Shown: positions 29,639 to 44,631, counted from the first letter of the stretch. The stretch: DNA of 64,000 bases from Lophium mytilinum (GCA_010093605.1 MU004184.1:1135897-1199896), one strand, 5' to 3'. The notes: generated by a model from the sequence alone, not told the origin. Translations and numbers: made by a program.

Positions 29639-32600
29639 TCAATCGAAAGCGCTCTCCTCTTGAACCATGCTAGAATCATCCCTGAGTTTCTGCATTGAGC
29701 TCTTCCGTTGGTTGTTTAGACCCATGTTAACGAGCAGCATACCACTTTCTCTACGCCTCTGTTTGACGTCTCTGGAGTTGTCCACTTGGAGAGCGCCGTT
29801 GAGACTGCCAAAGCCTTCGCCGTGCGCTTGTGGAGCATTGTACTGAGGCTGGCTATAGTGCGGTGCATCGTAGCTCGGCTGAAGAGGGATGAATCCCGTA
29901 TCATAACCCGCATGTTGTTGATGCTGACCTGGGTGCGGAAATGCACTAGGCTGCTGGAAAGATGTCTGGTTGTATGCCGGCGTGGGTAAGTCTTGGAACA
30001 TTTGTCGACGGGGAGAGCGTATAGCGTCAGAGCTAGGAGCTGGAGCGTTGATGGTTATCTCATGAATGGGAGAGTTTGCCTCCTCGACAGGCGTGCCGAA
30101 GATGTCGACATAATCCGTCAAGAACATAGATATGAGCGGAGCAGGAATGTTTAGTGTTGGAGCGAACACAATGCCCACATTCCTGACAGTCATTTTGTTC
30201 AGATCCGCGTTGTTGACAATGTCAATGAGGAAGGATGAAAGTGCCTGTATCAACTCGCAGTTGGCTCTGGGTAACTTGTGAACAAGTACGTTGAAAGCCG
30301 AGATTTTCTTCTCTCTTTCGTCAAGATCTATGCGTAATTAGTAAATGGCATGCCATAGTGATATGTGGAGCTACTTACCAAGAACTTTCAGGAAATCAAG
30401 ATGCAGTTCGCGAGTCAATATTGATGCTGGCAATTCTCGGAGGTAAAGCTTTAGTAGTGAGGCCACCGCGTGTACATCGTAATACTGTCCATCAAGCAGC
30501 CTGATGTCGCCCTCGGTATTGAAGCGCTCGCGAAGAGCTTTGATGACAATGTTGGAGCCACTGAGCCTGAAAATACCTTCCTCCTTGTAGGCATTCTTGG
30601 CTTTCAGATACTCCAAGCAGCGATAGACTACAGCAGGAAGGAAGAGGTCTACACCAACAGGCTGGCTACATTCAACTGCCTCCGCAAGTGGAATGCCAAA
30701 CACATTACGAGCTGGGTGGTGAAGTTCCGGTTGCTGGATGGGCTGCCCGATTGAAGGTAGTTGACCAGGCGCGAGATCAGATGATGACCTTCCTCTGAAT
30801 CCAAATATGCTTCGCTTCTTATCTTTCACGTTGGCAGGAGCCAAAGGTTTGTTGCCCCAAAACTCTGCATTCTGGATAACAACACCATTGGTGGGTGCTG
30901 AAATGGAGGGATGATTGTGCAAGTCTCCAGAGAATGCAGTGTGTTGGGGAGAATCCATCGTCCCGTCACGCTGGTTAGGTCCTCGAGGAACAGGTGCTTC
31001 GCCAGCAACAGTGTCGTCGTATTTCATTCCTTGAAGGGTATCTTGACTCCAACCGTCTGGACTCTCCTTGCCCTTGGGCCGACCAAGTTCTTGAATGCCT
31101 TTAGGGAAGCCAAGCCCACGAGCAGATCCTGGCTCTTTCTCGGTAGGAGATGTTGTTTGATTTGGATCCTGGGAATCAACGTGCTGAAGCAAGGCTTCTA
31201 CCCACATGTCTCGTTCCTCGTCGCTCTCGGCACACAGCACATGGCGAACTAAGCTGGAGGAATCCTTTCGTTTCGGTTCCAAAATGAGGAATGCATGTCG
31301 ATACTGGTTATCAGCATCATCGTCCCGTCGCGATGGAGACTGGTTTGACTGTTGCTGGGATTGCTTGCCAATCTGGGCATTCTGCAATTTGATGGTCCCA
31401 AGATGTGCGCCGCCAGGAGCCTCGTAATACCGAAATTCAGGGCCTTCAAGAATGAAGTATCGAGCTTTCCATCCACCGAAATTTTTGCCGCGTTTGGTCA
31501 AGTAGCCTTCCTTGCGTGCCTTGCCTTTTGACAGCGATGTGTGTGAGGGGGGAGCAGTCGCGGAATCTGGCGAAGTTCGAGGCTCGTCAGTGTCGGCTCC
31601 AATAACGTCGCTTGAGAAGAAGCCGCACACCAAGAGTGCGGCTCGTTCATTCATCGGCGTGTCTAGCATGACCTCGAAGTAACTGTTGAGGCTTGTTCTT
31701 CGTGCGTCAATTTTGGCTGGGGCATGTCCACTAAAAAGACTACGATCGGGTAGTTTGCCATGGAAGTCGCAAAGAGCCCTCAATTGCTGGTCAAGATTCG
31801 GGAGCGCAACTATGGTCTTCTCTACCCGCCATAGTTGCTGTCCGTTCGAACGGGCGTAAATCGCTAGAATATAGACAGGGTCTTCCTCCTGAGGTTTCGG
31901 CATCATGATACTCAATCGCGATGGCCTCATCCGAGATGAGTAGACTTTTACATCGATGGACGGCAACGCATTAGGAGGAAGGAGTAGACCTGGATACTGG
32001 TCTGACACTAGTCCTCGGTAGATTTGCTCCGCTGGACTAGATGTATCCGAGTCTGGACTGTGCTGGGCTGCTGACGGGGGCATCAGGCGATTCAACGAAG
32101 GAACTTGTTGGTTCACTTGTTGAGCGTGAGCCTCTGCTCTCGCCAAATGGGGTGAAGTGAAAGAAATGGGTGTATTAGGCGGTAGAGGAATTGGCTGCCG
32201 TGGTGCTCGTGGAGACAGGGGCATACCATTCAATCCGGGTCGTGGAGACATTGGAGGCGACGCCATTGACTGCTTGAGGCCTCTTGGCAAAGGTGAGCCT
32301 ATCGGTCTGTCGCCCGGCCTTGGGCTGACGGGGAGTCCAGGGCTCATGAGGGGAGGGGACACGATGCTTCGTTGTGTGATCATAGAGCCCTCCGAGTTTG
32401 CAGGGCTCAACATGGCGTTCAAGGAATTAGAAGCTGGTGGGAGGCGAGGGGAAGCAGGTAGGCCGTAGTTTTGGGCTGGGCTAATGGGGCGATATGCCGG
32501 GGCTTCTGAGATTGGAATTGGCTTCTCCGCAACGGGTTTCTTCTCCTCGACTGTTGGCAGTTCTGATGGTGGCTTGCTTTTGCTTTTGCTCTTTTTCTTC

Positions 32601-34255
32601 TTTGACCTGCTGCGCGCCTCCTGATCTTTGCTTACAAGAGCTTCCCGGAGACGGTCGTCCTCCTCACGAGTCTTTCGACGCCCACGATCCACGATTGGAA
32701 TCTCATCAACCTCTAAAACATCGTCGTAGTCAGAGTCGTCGTCCCCACCCACAGAAGCTTGATGCAGATGCGAGCTGGGCTTGTTGGGCATCGAAAGATC
32801 CAGGGGGGCCGGAGGTGCCTTTCTCAAGGGCTGTGAAGGTTTGTCCGTAGGGGTCTGGAATCCTCCTCCGCCAATGACTGGGGTTGCTTGGGTCAGCGAA
32901 AGCGATGGCATCTTCGTGTGATGGCCCTGTGTCACCGGCACAGCAGCTTGCTGATTAACAGACACATGGTTGTCATGAGACTGCTCGAAAGGCTGCGCTC
33001 TACTAGCACCATTTGCAAGCGCATCCAATCCTAGACCCTGGTGGTAGACTTGTAAGGGTTTGACAGCGTAATCCGTCGGAGAAGTGGCAGGCGAAGAACC
33101 GTGATTAGATGCAGACTCGGTCGGCTGGATTGGAGAGTGCATCAGGTCTGCGTCCTCGTAGGCGTGAGACCTGTCAGCCCTTTGGCCGTGCGGGGAAATT
33201 GTATGCTCGATGCTATCAATTACGGTCTTGCTGTCCTGTCTCTCGCTTAAGGCTGGAGATTGACTGTCCTCGCGTTCCACAGCAGGGTTAGACTTTTGGG
33301 TAGCGTTGGGTAATGGTGGTACCATAGCCAGGTGCTCTTTTAGCTTCTTTCGGTAACGTTCCTTCTCCTTCAGCGACTTTTCGAGGTCCTTGTTCAAGCC
33401 CAGTATCATTGCTCTTTGCTTCTCTACCAGTCTCCATAGCTGGGCGTTGTGAGAAGAGGCACTTTGCTTTTGGTTCCATAGCGCCAGGAGAGCGGCTTCC
33501 GGGGACCCCGCCGTGGCAATAAGGCTAGCCATGTCTGGGGGGTTTGTAGAGGAGGCATCTTGTGATGACTTGTACGAGTGTGATGCGGTGGACTTGTGTG
33601 ACTGGGAGGTATTTGAAGATATTGACGAGACCTGCGAATCTATGGAAGTATTGCGGGCAACGGTAGGGCGTGGGTCCGCTCGGTTCGGGCGCGATGGGGG
33701 GAGCATGGCGATGGGCGAGGACGGAGGGGAGAAGCCGTTGGAGGAGGAAAGGACAGGCGCAGACACGTTTCGAAACTGGGCATACGACGACGCTTTCGGG
33801 GTGTGGGCTCCGCTTCGGTCACTGGGGCTCGGCGGGAATGGTGAGACCTGGTTGGAGTTGTAGGAGCCGTGGCTGGCGGGCTCTTCACTGGCGAGCAGAG
33901 CCTCCAGCTTCTCGCGCGGCGAGCGTGGCGAGTCTTGATAGGAGGCCTGGTATGGCGAGCGCGGCGAATGAGGGTTTCCGTGGTCTATGGTCGAAGTGTG
34001 CGTCGTCTGCTGCAGAGGGCTGGGGATTGGCTTGCGCCGGCTGCTCTGCTGCGATGGGCGGGAGGGGAGGATATTCGGGCGGTTTGTGGTAGACTCGCGC
34101 AGGGCGCGGATGCTGTCGGCCAGAGAGGTGGTGGAGGTTGGCTTTGAGGTCGCAGTCGACGCAGACTGTTGGAGTGAGGATGCTGCGCTGTCGTCCCCGG
34201 ACGCGGACGGAGCATTGCGACCCTGGAGCATGGCCTGGTCCTGATGCTGGCTCAA
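29639..34255 (-). CDS. BEM3: Bem3-type RhoGAP with PX and PH domains
   Basis: Two exons (34255-30379 and 30327-29639) give 4,566 nt and 1,521 aa. The long N-terminal half is Ser/Pro-rich with a short coiled coil (EKQRAMILGLNKDLEKSLKE). Around residues 740-890 a PX-like lipid-binding domain is seen (PSIDVKVYSSRM to LNSYFEVMLDTPMNERAALL). A PH domain follows (KEGYLTKRGKNFGGWKARYF to ERDMWVEALLQHV), then RhoGAP (YKEEGIFRLSGSNIVIKALR, with the arginine finger in GIFRLSG, and ASLLKLYLRELPASILTREL). The single intron lies within the GAP domain. This is the architecture of yeast Bem3, a Cdc42 GAP at polarity sites. Unlike the Rgd2-like protein at the left of the window, this one keeps its catalytic arginine. 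The tail after the GAP domain is Gln/Pro-rich. Confidence 0.93.
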
Positions 34256-37200
34256 ACCAGCTTAAGCGGGCGGCGGGCTGTCCAGATTGGACCCCTCTGT
34301 AACTCCAGACAGGCGTGGGGAGGAGTGGTGTTTCGGGCTGCGAGGGGAGTACCTAGGTAGGTAGACGCCGGCACAGCAGCCGTCGACGGACGCCAGGATT
34401 TCTAACGAGCCTGGAGTCAGCTTCGGTGGGAATCACAGGTCAGATTCGGAGGTGTCGTCGTGACATGGGGCGCGCCATTGACGGGTGCGAGCGGCTGGAG
34501 CAGTGGGAGGGCTGTGGGTAGTCGCAGCTTTATTGCAGGGTTCAGATATGAGGATGGCCGTCCCACGGCGGCCACCAGAAGAAAGACATGCAGGAACACC
34601 ATCACCCGTCCACGCCATGCCCAGCGCAGTGCAGGCCTGGCCTCGTGTGCCAGCCCTCAGAACCACGGCCGCCTGCCTTTGTTCGCTTGGTCCAGCCGCC
34701 GCCGAAAGCGCCGCGCTGAAACGACCCAGAAGGCTCCTCCACAGCACCACCACCGCCACCGACCTGACGAGAGCGCTGCACACGCTGTGCTCCTCAGACC
34801 CGTTGCTCGAGGCGCCAAACTGCGGCCGCGACAAGCAATTGGCTGTCCCCCGCGAGCCCGTCGATGGGGACATGGCCCTCGAGAATGACAGACGACGTTG
34901 CCGCCACCCACAGCTCCACACCCGTCGCAGTCTCGAGGCTCCCATGCTCACCACCATCCATGGCTGCTGGCACGAGCGGCGCTGTGATTGGCTGGATGCG
35001 GCGTCGAGGTGTGATGCTCCCGCGGGCGTGCAGCGCTTCGAGCGGTGAAAAAAGGAGTCGGTGCTGAAAGTCCTTGCGAGCTGTTCGCCGCTGCGGTGCC
35101 TTGCGCCATGATTGGCCGCTGGCTATCGTCATCTCTCAACAGGCGCTGCGAAGCTTTGGGCCTCCGAGATTGAGACCCGGAGCCGTTCCCTTTGGGCGCA
35201 GCGTGCAGCGTGCAGCTTGCAGCTTTCGTGGATTCATACCCGCAGCTTCATCCACGAGACCCGTCAATTCGATCCTCTTGCGCGCGCCTGTCCCCAGTTT
35301 GACGAGAACTGTGCTCGTCCTCGCAGCCACAGGTGCCACGACGGCTGGCGTTTGGGGTTGGGCGCGTGCTACCACCTCCAGCCGAAACGCTGTCACAGCA
35401 GAGTGAATTGGACCTATGGGGCGCTGCACTCCAGAAACCCTCGACTCTCAGACAGCTAGCCGAGTCGTACGATTCTGCCACCCTGATCATCTCTTAGTGA
35501 TAAAGCTGGCCGTCGCGCTGCTCCAATATGTTTCCTTTTGAAACGCTCTTGCTGCGGGTCCTCTTCCTAGCACACCTCGAAGCCCTCCGCACCATGGACG
35601 CATCGCCTCTGTGTGCGACACTCCATCTCCGCCAGGATCTATCCGAAGCTTTGATCCAGCTGCAGGCCCCCGCTTGGGCCTCCACCATTTCATTTAGCCG
35701 TGGCTCTCTCTGTCGCTGGCCGTGCAAGGTGCACGCCCCGGGCCCTGCTCGTGCCGGGAGCCGCTAATTGCGCACGCCAAACTACTGCAGGTCCAGATCT
35801 GGTGAGTCGGTGCGTCGATAGCAGTCCGGGGAACGTCCTGCCTTTCCTTGCGCCATCACTGCAACGGCAATATCGCGCCCGCCACGGAATGAACTCCCAA
35901 TTCGCACTCGAGTCTTACCCAGCGTGCTCCTCGTGGGGCCCATTACGCAGTTTCACTTCCACCTCGCTCAGTGTAACCACGTAGGCTGCTGTAACGTTAC
36001 GCTCACTCAAGGTAGCCTCAGCCTTACCCGGACCCCATTCGCAGACTGGCTGCTTCTATTCGGCACCATTTTACATTGCCCGGAATCGTCCCGCGATGAT
36101 CAGATACGCATGCCCTACGATCCTCGATCAGATCGCCAAAGGGGCGAGAAGCAATACTGCGCCTCGTCATTGTCAATATGCGCAGCGCCACATCGCAGTG
36201 CGACGCTTAGTGCGTCCGATATGCTGATCTGATTTCGCTTGATTGCTTCGCAGAGATAACAAGGTGTTAAGTTGGATTTTGACTATTTTTTGTAGCACTC
36301 ATCGAGTCTATACTCCTAATGGTATTCACCTGGCGGCTAGGTCTATTTGGACATGTTCTGCCACTTATGGTGCTCTCTCTGCTTACCAGACTGCGACCTA
36401 ACTATTTCGGGTTTCACTAACCACCCAACCGCCTTGATCCTCGCCTTGTCGCCTAAAAGTCAACTACCAGAAGGCCTCACAATACAAACACCACCCGTTG
36501 AACTAGGTTCTAAACACACTCTACGCCCCGTATTTCAGTAACCCCCCGAGCATTATTGCCAAGCTAAGCCGGCTAAACCACTCGAACTCTGAGCACGCCA
36601 CGACCGTGCCCCGGGAGCCCGGCGATCCGATAGACGAGGGCCTCACTAACCCATCCATCGAACGCCCCAAGATTTCGAACTATCCTAGCTTTTATTGAGC
36701 CCCCACACGTGGGAGACGCACTAGCGCACTTGTCCGGCGGTATTCAGCTGCTTCGATGCGTGATCGAGGCTTGTCGATCGCGTTCGCCCGGCTGTGTCTT
36801 ACGCACACGTCAGCGCGAGGGGGCTTTAGGGAAATGGATGGGATAGAGTGGTTGGCGGTAAGAACTTGGAACAGTGTGTTTCTGACGGATCGTCGGGGAG
36901 GGTCGGACGGGGCACTGCCACTTTTTTGGTGTCTTTAGTGAACTGTAACTGTATTTGGATAATGCAGCGATTTGAGTGTTTGGCTTTCGAACGTTGCTGC
37001 CCTATAGCATTTGTAGTCATGCAGGTCCCTTTCGAATATCGATGTTCTACAACTCGAGAGTAACTATCCGAGACCGATTCGAAACATTAAGCTACACACA
37101 ATACGTGTTAAAGAGGAAACACAGTCATATTCCTAGCTTATCCTATTTTGAACTTGAACAACAGTCTAGAAACACGACATAGCTCTTATCATATTTGCGA

Positions 37201-37937
37201 CTCTGACCTCCCATGTCCTCCAGCCATCGCCATGTCAACTTGAAATTTAATACAACCATACGCCCATTATATGCCAACCGCCCCAACTTTCCCCCGAAAT
37301 AAGCGTAAGCATCACGGTTCGTAACTTTAAAAGACGTCTTACATAATAACCAGGCATCAGGCGACAGGTTCTGCTGTTAGAACTCTATTTTGGGTGGGGT
37401 CCGAAAGGCACGTGATTGTGGTTGGGAAGTTCGGGTGTCTGCGGTAGATTTAGTGGCCTGTGGGGGAGCGTATGCTTGGTGTATATGCGTATATGCGAAG
37501 TAAGGGAGAAGGAATATGGAGTAATGGGAGTAATGGGAGTAATGGGAGTAATGGGAGTAATGGGAGTAATGGCGAGATTCGGCGTATTTGAACGTGACTG
37601 GTGAACCTAGGATGCCCCGCGTCTCGCTCACCGAAGTCTATGCTCATAAACCTGTTGGAGAAATTCCAAAACCAAGCTGGCAAAGTGAGAAGTTACGCGT
37701 GGTGGATCTACTGAAGCCCTCAGGAAATAGAAGAGCTGGAGACCTCGAGGGTACACATTGGCTCACAATCGTTATTTCTTAGCATATAGAGTCGTTCGGC
37801 TAAGTTGTAGTAATAAAACACATTACCCTTCGACCATACAAAAATTGCATGATTTGGTATATGCTTCATGTTCGTATACGATCCACAGACTCCATTCCCA
37901 TGTCCTTCGTACAGTTCATTTCACAGCAAATCGGCCC
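34256..37937. other. Gene-poor interval, 3.7 kb
   Basis: The first 1.5 kb is GC-rich, with many overlapping open frames on both strands, none resembling a known family; it probably includes the promoter and leader of the Bem3-type gene. The 35.1-35.4 kb stretch encodes a basic, Arg/Ala/Ser-rich frame (RPGAVPFGRSVQRAACSFRG) that could mimic a mitochondrial presequence, but nothing follows it. From 36.2 to 37.4 kb the sequence is AT-richer and I see no gene. A minisatellite sits at 37520-37573. Confidence 0.5.
37520..37573. repeat. 9-bp minisatellite, six copies
   Basis: The unit AGTAATGGG is repeated six times in tandem, the last copy ending in C. It is intergenic and in no called frame. Confidence 0.9.
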
Positions 37938-38448
37938 CTACAATGTGTACCTAGGTACGTGATTCAGCCTCCGTGCCGTATTGATCTAGACACAAGTCAG
38001 CCATGCTCCTTCGACTTCCACAATCATACTTACCTGGGTCCTTGTCCTCTGTCCGCGTACTGGTAGTCCCATAGCATGCCTCCTCCCTCTGTACGTGCCC
38101 ATGTCCCTCAACCGCCCTATGTCGTCTCGTATTTGCCGCTTCAGATCGTTCTCGAGCTTCATCTCAGCGAGGTCGGCATTGAGTTGGAGGATCTTTGGAT
38201 TGGGGAGCTCGCCGACTCGGATTGTAGGGTGCAGGTAGTGGCGCGCCATGAGGCGTTTGCAGATTTGGGGACCAATGCCAAAGAAAGTCTGCAAGGAATG
38301 CTGCAGCGGATGTATGTCAATGGATGCACAGCGTGTGTGTATGGGGCGCGTACTCTGAGGAGGTCTGGGTCCGCAAAGGGCTTTCCGAAGATGAAAACCT
38401 GGCCTGTGTTAGTCAAAGGAGTCTCATACGACAGAATTGGCCTACCAT
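37938..38448 (-). CDS. SWS2: Mitochondrial ribosomal protein uS13m
   Basis: Four exons (38448-38446, 38398-38354, 38288-38034, 37985-37938) total 351 nt and 116 aa. The first exon is only the ATG; the 47-nt intron then opens exon two with VFIFGKPFADPDLLR. The rest reads TFFGIGPQICKRLMARHYLH, RVGELPNPKILQLNADL, DIGRLRDMGTYRGRRHAMGL and PVRGQRTRTQINTARRLN, the S13 signature with the helix-two-turn-helix and basic C-terminal tail that contacts the small-subunit head. It acts in mitochondrial translation. The ATG-only exon is inferred because fungal orthologues begin Met-Val-Phe-Ile and no in-frame ATG precedes VFIFG otherwise. Confidence 0.9.
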
Positions 38449-38654
38449 CTTGAATAGTGAATAATGCTAATTGGCGTATAGCGATGCGTTTCGCTCTCCT
38501 GCAACTCGTTGCTGTTGGCTGCTGGAAGAAAGCTTGAAGTCACGTTCCGGAGAAATGGTATCGCCTTGCGCCGAGAGCCACCTCTCCCGTTTCATGGCCG
38601 CCGTAGTGCATACAGGAACCCCACCACGGCCCATTGCTTTACATTCAAGACACC

Positions 38655-39546
38655 ATGGCTTCTATACAGAGACTCATTATCTCAGTGCTGCTAATCCTCA
38701 CCGTCACTTTCGTCTTCTTCGCGCAGGCGTCTGAAGGAGCGAAGGGGCCAAAGATCACCCACAAGGTACGTGGTAGACGTCACGAATGAGTGTATTGGAA
38801 GCTTATATGTGTGCTACTACAGGTGTATTTCGACATTGAGCACGATGACAAGCCCCTTGGACGTATCGTGATTGGTCTTTATGGCAAGACCGTACCGAAG
38901 GTAAGCCATCCTGCGTGCCATTCTAGACAGCTGCTAACAAACATCGCAGACAGCGGAGAACTTCCGGTATGCATAGATCACTCGCCATCTGATATAATCC
39001 ACAACTCACATTGAAGTAGCGCTTTGGCTACCGGAGAGAAGGGCTTTGGATATGAGGGTTCTGCATTCCACCGAGTGATCAAGAGCTTCATGATCCAGGG
39101 TGGCGACTTCACCAACGGCGATGGTAAGAGAAATGAGCCTTAAATTGCTTGTCCATGCTGACCTTTGTGCCAGGCACTGGCGGGAAGTCCATCTACGGCA
39201 ACAAGTTCCCGGATGAGAACTTCAAGTTGAAGCACAGCAAAAAGGGTCTCCTCAGTAAGCGCCCAGCAAACTAAATGCACCCAAAAGTCCGCGACTAACA
39301 CGACAAATAGGCATGGCCAACTCGGGCAAGGACACCAACGGCAGCCAGTTCTTCATCACCACTGTTGTCACCTCCTGGCTCGACGGGCGACATGTCGTCT
39401 TCGGCGAGGTGCTCGAGGGCTACGAGATCGTGGACCAGATCGAGAACATCCCCAAGGGCGCGGGAGACAAGCCATCCAAGCCCGTGAAGATTGCCAAGAG
39501 CGGCGAGCTCGAGGTGCCAGAAGAAGGTATCCACGTGGAACTCTAA
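38655..39546 (+). CDS. cypB: ER cyclophilin B (peptidyl-prolyl isomerase), HVEL-ending form
   Basis: Six exons (38655-38765, 38823-38900, 38950-38966, 39020-39123, 39174-39254, 39311-39546) give 627 nt and 208 aa. The first 25 residues ([20 protein letters not shown] then FFAQA) are a signal peptide. The cyclophilin fold is complete: [40 protein letters not shown] (active-site Arg and the FMIQGGD motif), [19 protein letters not shown] and [15 protein letters not shown]. It catalyses proline isomerisation on secretory proteins. The frame ends GIHVEL, a KDEL/HDEL-like retention signal. A GTATCC donor just upstream, at 39527, offers a second ending (see 39527-39853). Several introns of about 50-60 nt, and a 17-nt exon, break up the N-terminal part. 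Confidence 0.94.
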
Positions 39547-39853
39547 GCCAGCCGGGCCACCGTCTGTCTGCTCTGACAACGCTGATAATTGACCTTCTAA
39601 AGAAGACTTGTTTGGATCAGCAGACGCTGCTGTCCCCGGAGACGACCTGGATGTCACTGTATCGCGACAGCCGTCGCCGGAAAAGGTCGCAGAAACGGGT
39701 GGAAAGGAGTCGCTTGTCTTGGTGTCCGCCGAGGGTCTGTCGATGTTCCATAAGCTATTTTTCATCGGCGCGGTCGTTGGTGTTGTGGGGATCTTCTTGA
39801 AAACACGCAAGACCCAGTCGTCGTATGGAGTAAAAGAGAAGAGTATGGCGTAG
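39527..39853 (+). CDS. cypB: Alternative membrane-anchored C-terminus of cyclophilin B
   Basis: If the 76-nt intron 39527-39602 (donor GTATCC, possible branch CTGAT, acceptor CTAAAG) is removed, exon 39603-39853 joins in phase 1 and replaces GIHVEL with [20 protein letters not shown] and later residues. It ends in one hydrophobic helix ([15 protein letters not shown]) and a basic tail ([17 protein letters not shown]). The summed frame is 858 nt, 285 aa. The long open frame, the intact splice signals and the membrane helix argue that it is real coding sequence. Retaining the intron gives the soluble HVEL form. Which form dominates cannot be seen from DNA. Confidence 0.7.
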
Positions 39854-40553
39854 ATAGAGTGTGCATGATGTCGCTGTATGCTTGTTTGTGTTTGCCTGGG
39901 CCCTTCCAATCCATTTTACGAATCGAGAATGAGTACTGAATTGATCCTGTGACGTTCACCAAACATCCTACGAAATCATAGAAAGTCAACAGACAGTAGC
40001 AGATCATATCAGAACGGTCTCATGAGTTAAATTACAAATTACAAAAAGGTTTGGACAGGGTCGGATACGTGTAGTACTGAAGCGACATATCTTCTCGATG
40101 TAAGCCGGGTGCCAGGTGCGCACGGACGCCGCTTCACTAGCGCGCCCAGTCTTTTTCGGTTTTGCCGCTGAAAATCACGGTCAAAGCCTTTGCCCTTTCC
40201 AACCCTCCTCAACACCACACAACCCCCTCTCTAGTGCATCAACAACTCTTCGTGCACTGCTTTCGTGAAGTCCTTTGTTCTTGCTTGGCTTCACTCTCCT
40301 TTCCTTCTACCGTCACTGGGAAATAGAGGCCCTCCGCCCTCACTTTTCCTGTCACGAACCGGTTCAGGCGCGTTTCCGTCTGCCAGCAACAAGTCGCAAT
40401 CTTTGCTTCTGCATCTGCTTGCTTGAATTCCGCCCGCCGGTAAGACGAAGCTCCTGGTCTGCCTGCGTCGCGACCTTTCTAACTCTACTCTCAGGCACCC
40501 GACCGCTCCCTCAACAAAATCTTAGCAATCTTCTCCACCGACTATCCTTCAAC
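39854..40553. promoter_or_regulatory. DED1 promoter and leader region
   Basis: No gene is seen. The last 350 bp before the helicase start are pyrimidine-rich (CAACACCACACAACCCCCTC near 40208), typical of strongly expressed fungal genes with long leaders. An upstream ATG at 40275 opens a frame that runs into the helicase N-terminus in the same phase ([14 protein letters not shown] and on), but the conserved DED1 start is at 40554. Confidence 0.5.
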
Positions 40554-43207
<2,654 letters not shown>

Positions 43208-44183
43208 ATCCCTCTACCTCGATACCGAACCCGGTGCCCAGGTTACATCAGTCTCTCTTGGACAGCCTGGGGCCACAAAGCCGTCCTCGACATGGCTCGA
43301 CACGGCTCGATTCTCTTTTTATTTCTGTTTTCACGGGTTGATTCTGCTTCACCAGGATTGCAAATCGACACGGAAGTCCGGAACTTGCTCTCATACCCCG
43401 ATCAGCATATAGATAGCGTTGAGATTCTTTGCGGACCTGCCTCCTTTATTGAGCTCCATTGCATCAGGATCACGGCGCACAAACGTCGGCTCACATCGAG
43501 CTCGATCTCATAGAAGGCAGTAGGCATGAGGCCTTATCTCGAGGAAATGCCGTCACGAATATCTTATGCCTTTCCGCTTTCACACCTTGCTGCTTGGGGG
43601 GCTACCAATCCAGATAGATCTCGTTTCTCCGGCTTTCGAGTGCCGATGGGTCATCTTCTTTTCTTTCCTCTTTTTTCTTTACAGTTTCACAAAAGCGAGC
43701 TATCCCTTTGGTCATTACGTCTCGGACGAACATGCGCTTTTTCGTCGTCATTTGGAAGGATATACCAGCAAGAGTGGGCCTTTTTTTGGACGACGAGGGG
43801 GCGGTGGTCTCTATCGCACATGCATGGCGTTCACAGTGGGTGTTAGGCCTTCTGGCGCCCCTAGTACAGGATCGGCGATGGAAAAAGTCTGCGGTTTACG
43901 GCTTTTCTTTCATGGGAATTGGGGAAATGGAGGGCCCCAACTCGTGGCGGAAGGCTTTGGGCCACTATCTACGCGCTCCGGGCAGCGATAATGACTTTGG
44001 GTGATAGATCATCAAATCAAAAAAGTGTCTTCGGTCTTAATGGAGGGCGACTTAATAGACTATTCCTATGGAGCGACTTGGACTCTACTCTGCATTTGAA
44101 GTGATGTGCTTGAGTAGGACCCTTTTCAAGAGGCGATGTCTCAGTCAAAAGCTAACATTCCTCCACTTCTGACTCTATCGCGA
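43208..44183. other. 3' flank of DED1, no gene called
   Basis: Overlapping frames at 43.5-44.1 kb on the plus strand show no family similarity and lie where a long 3' untranslated region is expected. Poly-T tracts such as TCTTTTCTTTCCTCTTTTTT at about 43657 fit untranslated sequence. Confidence 0.5.
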
Positions 44184-44373
44184 CACGCTGGGCACAAAAA
44201 GGTAGCACACTCAGCAAGCGTCCTGTCTCGTGCGGTCGGGTATGCACCTGTCTGTCACTGCTTGAAGTGCTTCAACAAGTTTCAACACAGTCGAATGCTG
44301 AGACTTTCCATCTTGTTGAGTATACACCAGACAGAATGCTCGGTAAGTGTGCCCTTTCATCATGCTCGGTGTG
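44184..44373. mobile_element. Complete MITE, 190 bp, TSD CGCGA
   Basis: Terminal repeats CACGCTGGGCACAAAAAGGT (left) and CACACCGAGCATGATGAAAG (right, reverse complement), an inner CACCTGTCTGTCACTGCTTG segment shared with the copy at 27160-27365, and identical 5-bp flanks CGCGA at 44179-44183 and 44374-44378. There is no coding capacity. It sits between DED1 and IES1, about 260 bp before the IES1 start. Confidence 0.85.
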
Positions 44374-44631
44374 CGCGAGGGCGTAACATCTGTCTGATCA
44401 CGTGAGAACGATCACATGCAGCCGGATTAAAGTGCACCCTGGCCCGACGGCCAGGTTCGCGCCTTCACCAGTTCTTGGATTAATAAAGTTCGCGGGAGCG
44501 CTATCGCTCCAGCTACATATTCGAGAGTCAAGTCCACTGCTGATCATCCACGTCTACGGCATCACTGCACCAACCCCCTGTAATTTCGAAACATTTCCTT
44601 GCGCGCTGCATTGGCGCGACCTGAGCTCGAC

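Noticed and set aside
34433-35459. Several long overlapping open frames in GC-rich DNA on both strands
   Set aside because: They overlap heavily, are Arg/Ala/Ser-rich as expected for chance frames in GC-rich sequence, and none shows a family motif or plausible splice continuation.
36880-36930. CCACTTTTTTGGTGTC as another MITE end
   Set aside because: The match to the 5-bp-duplication family is too short, and no partner end or target duplication was found.
37520-37573. Regularly spaced repeats as a CRISPR-like array
   Set aside because: The units are contiguous 9-mers without spacers, in a eukaryotic genome. It is an ordinary minisatellite.
43526-43991. Plus-strand open frames downstream of DED1
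   Set aside because: They lie in the expected 3' untranslated region, overlap in different frames and contain poly-T tracts. No similarity was recognised.
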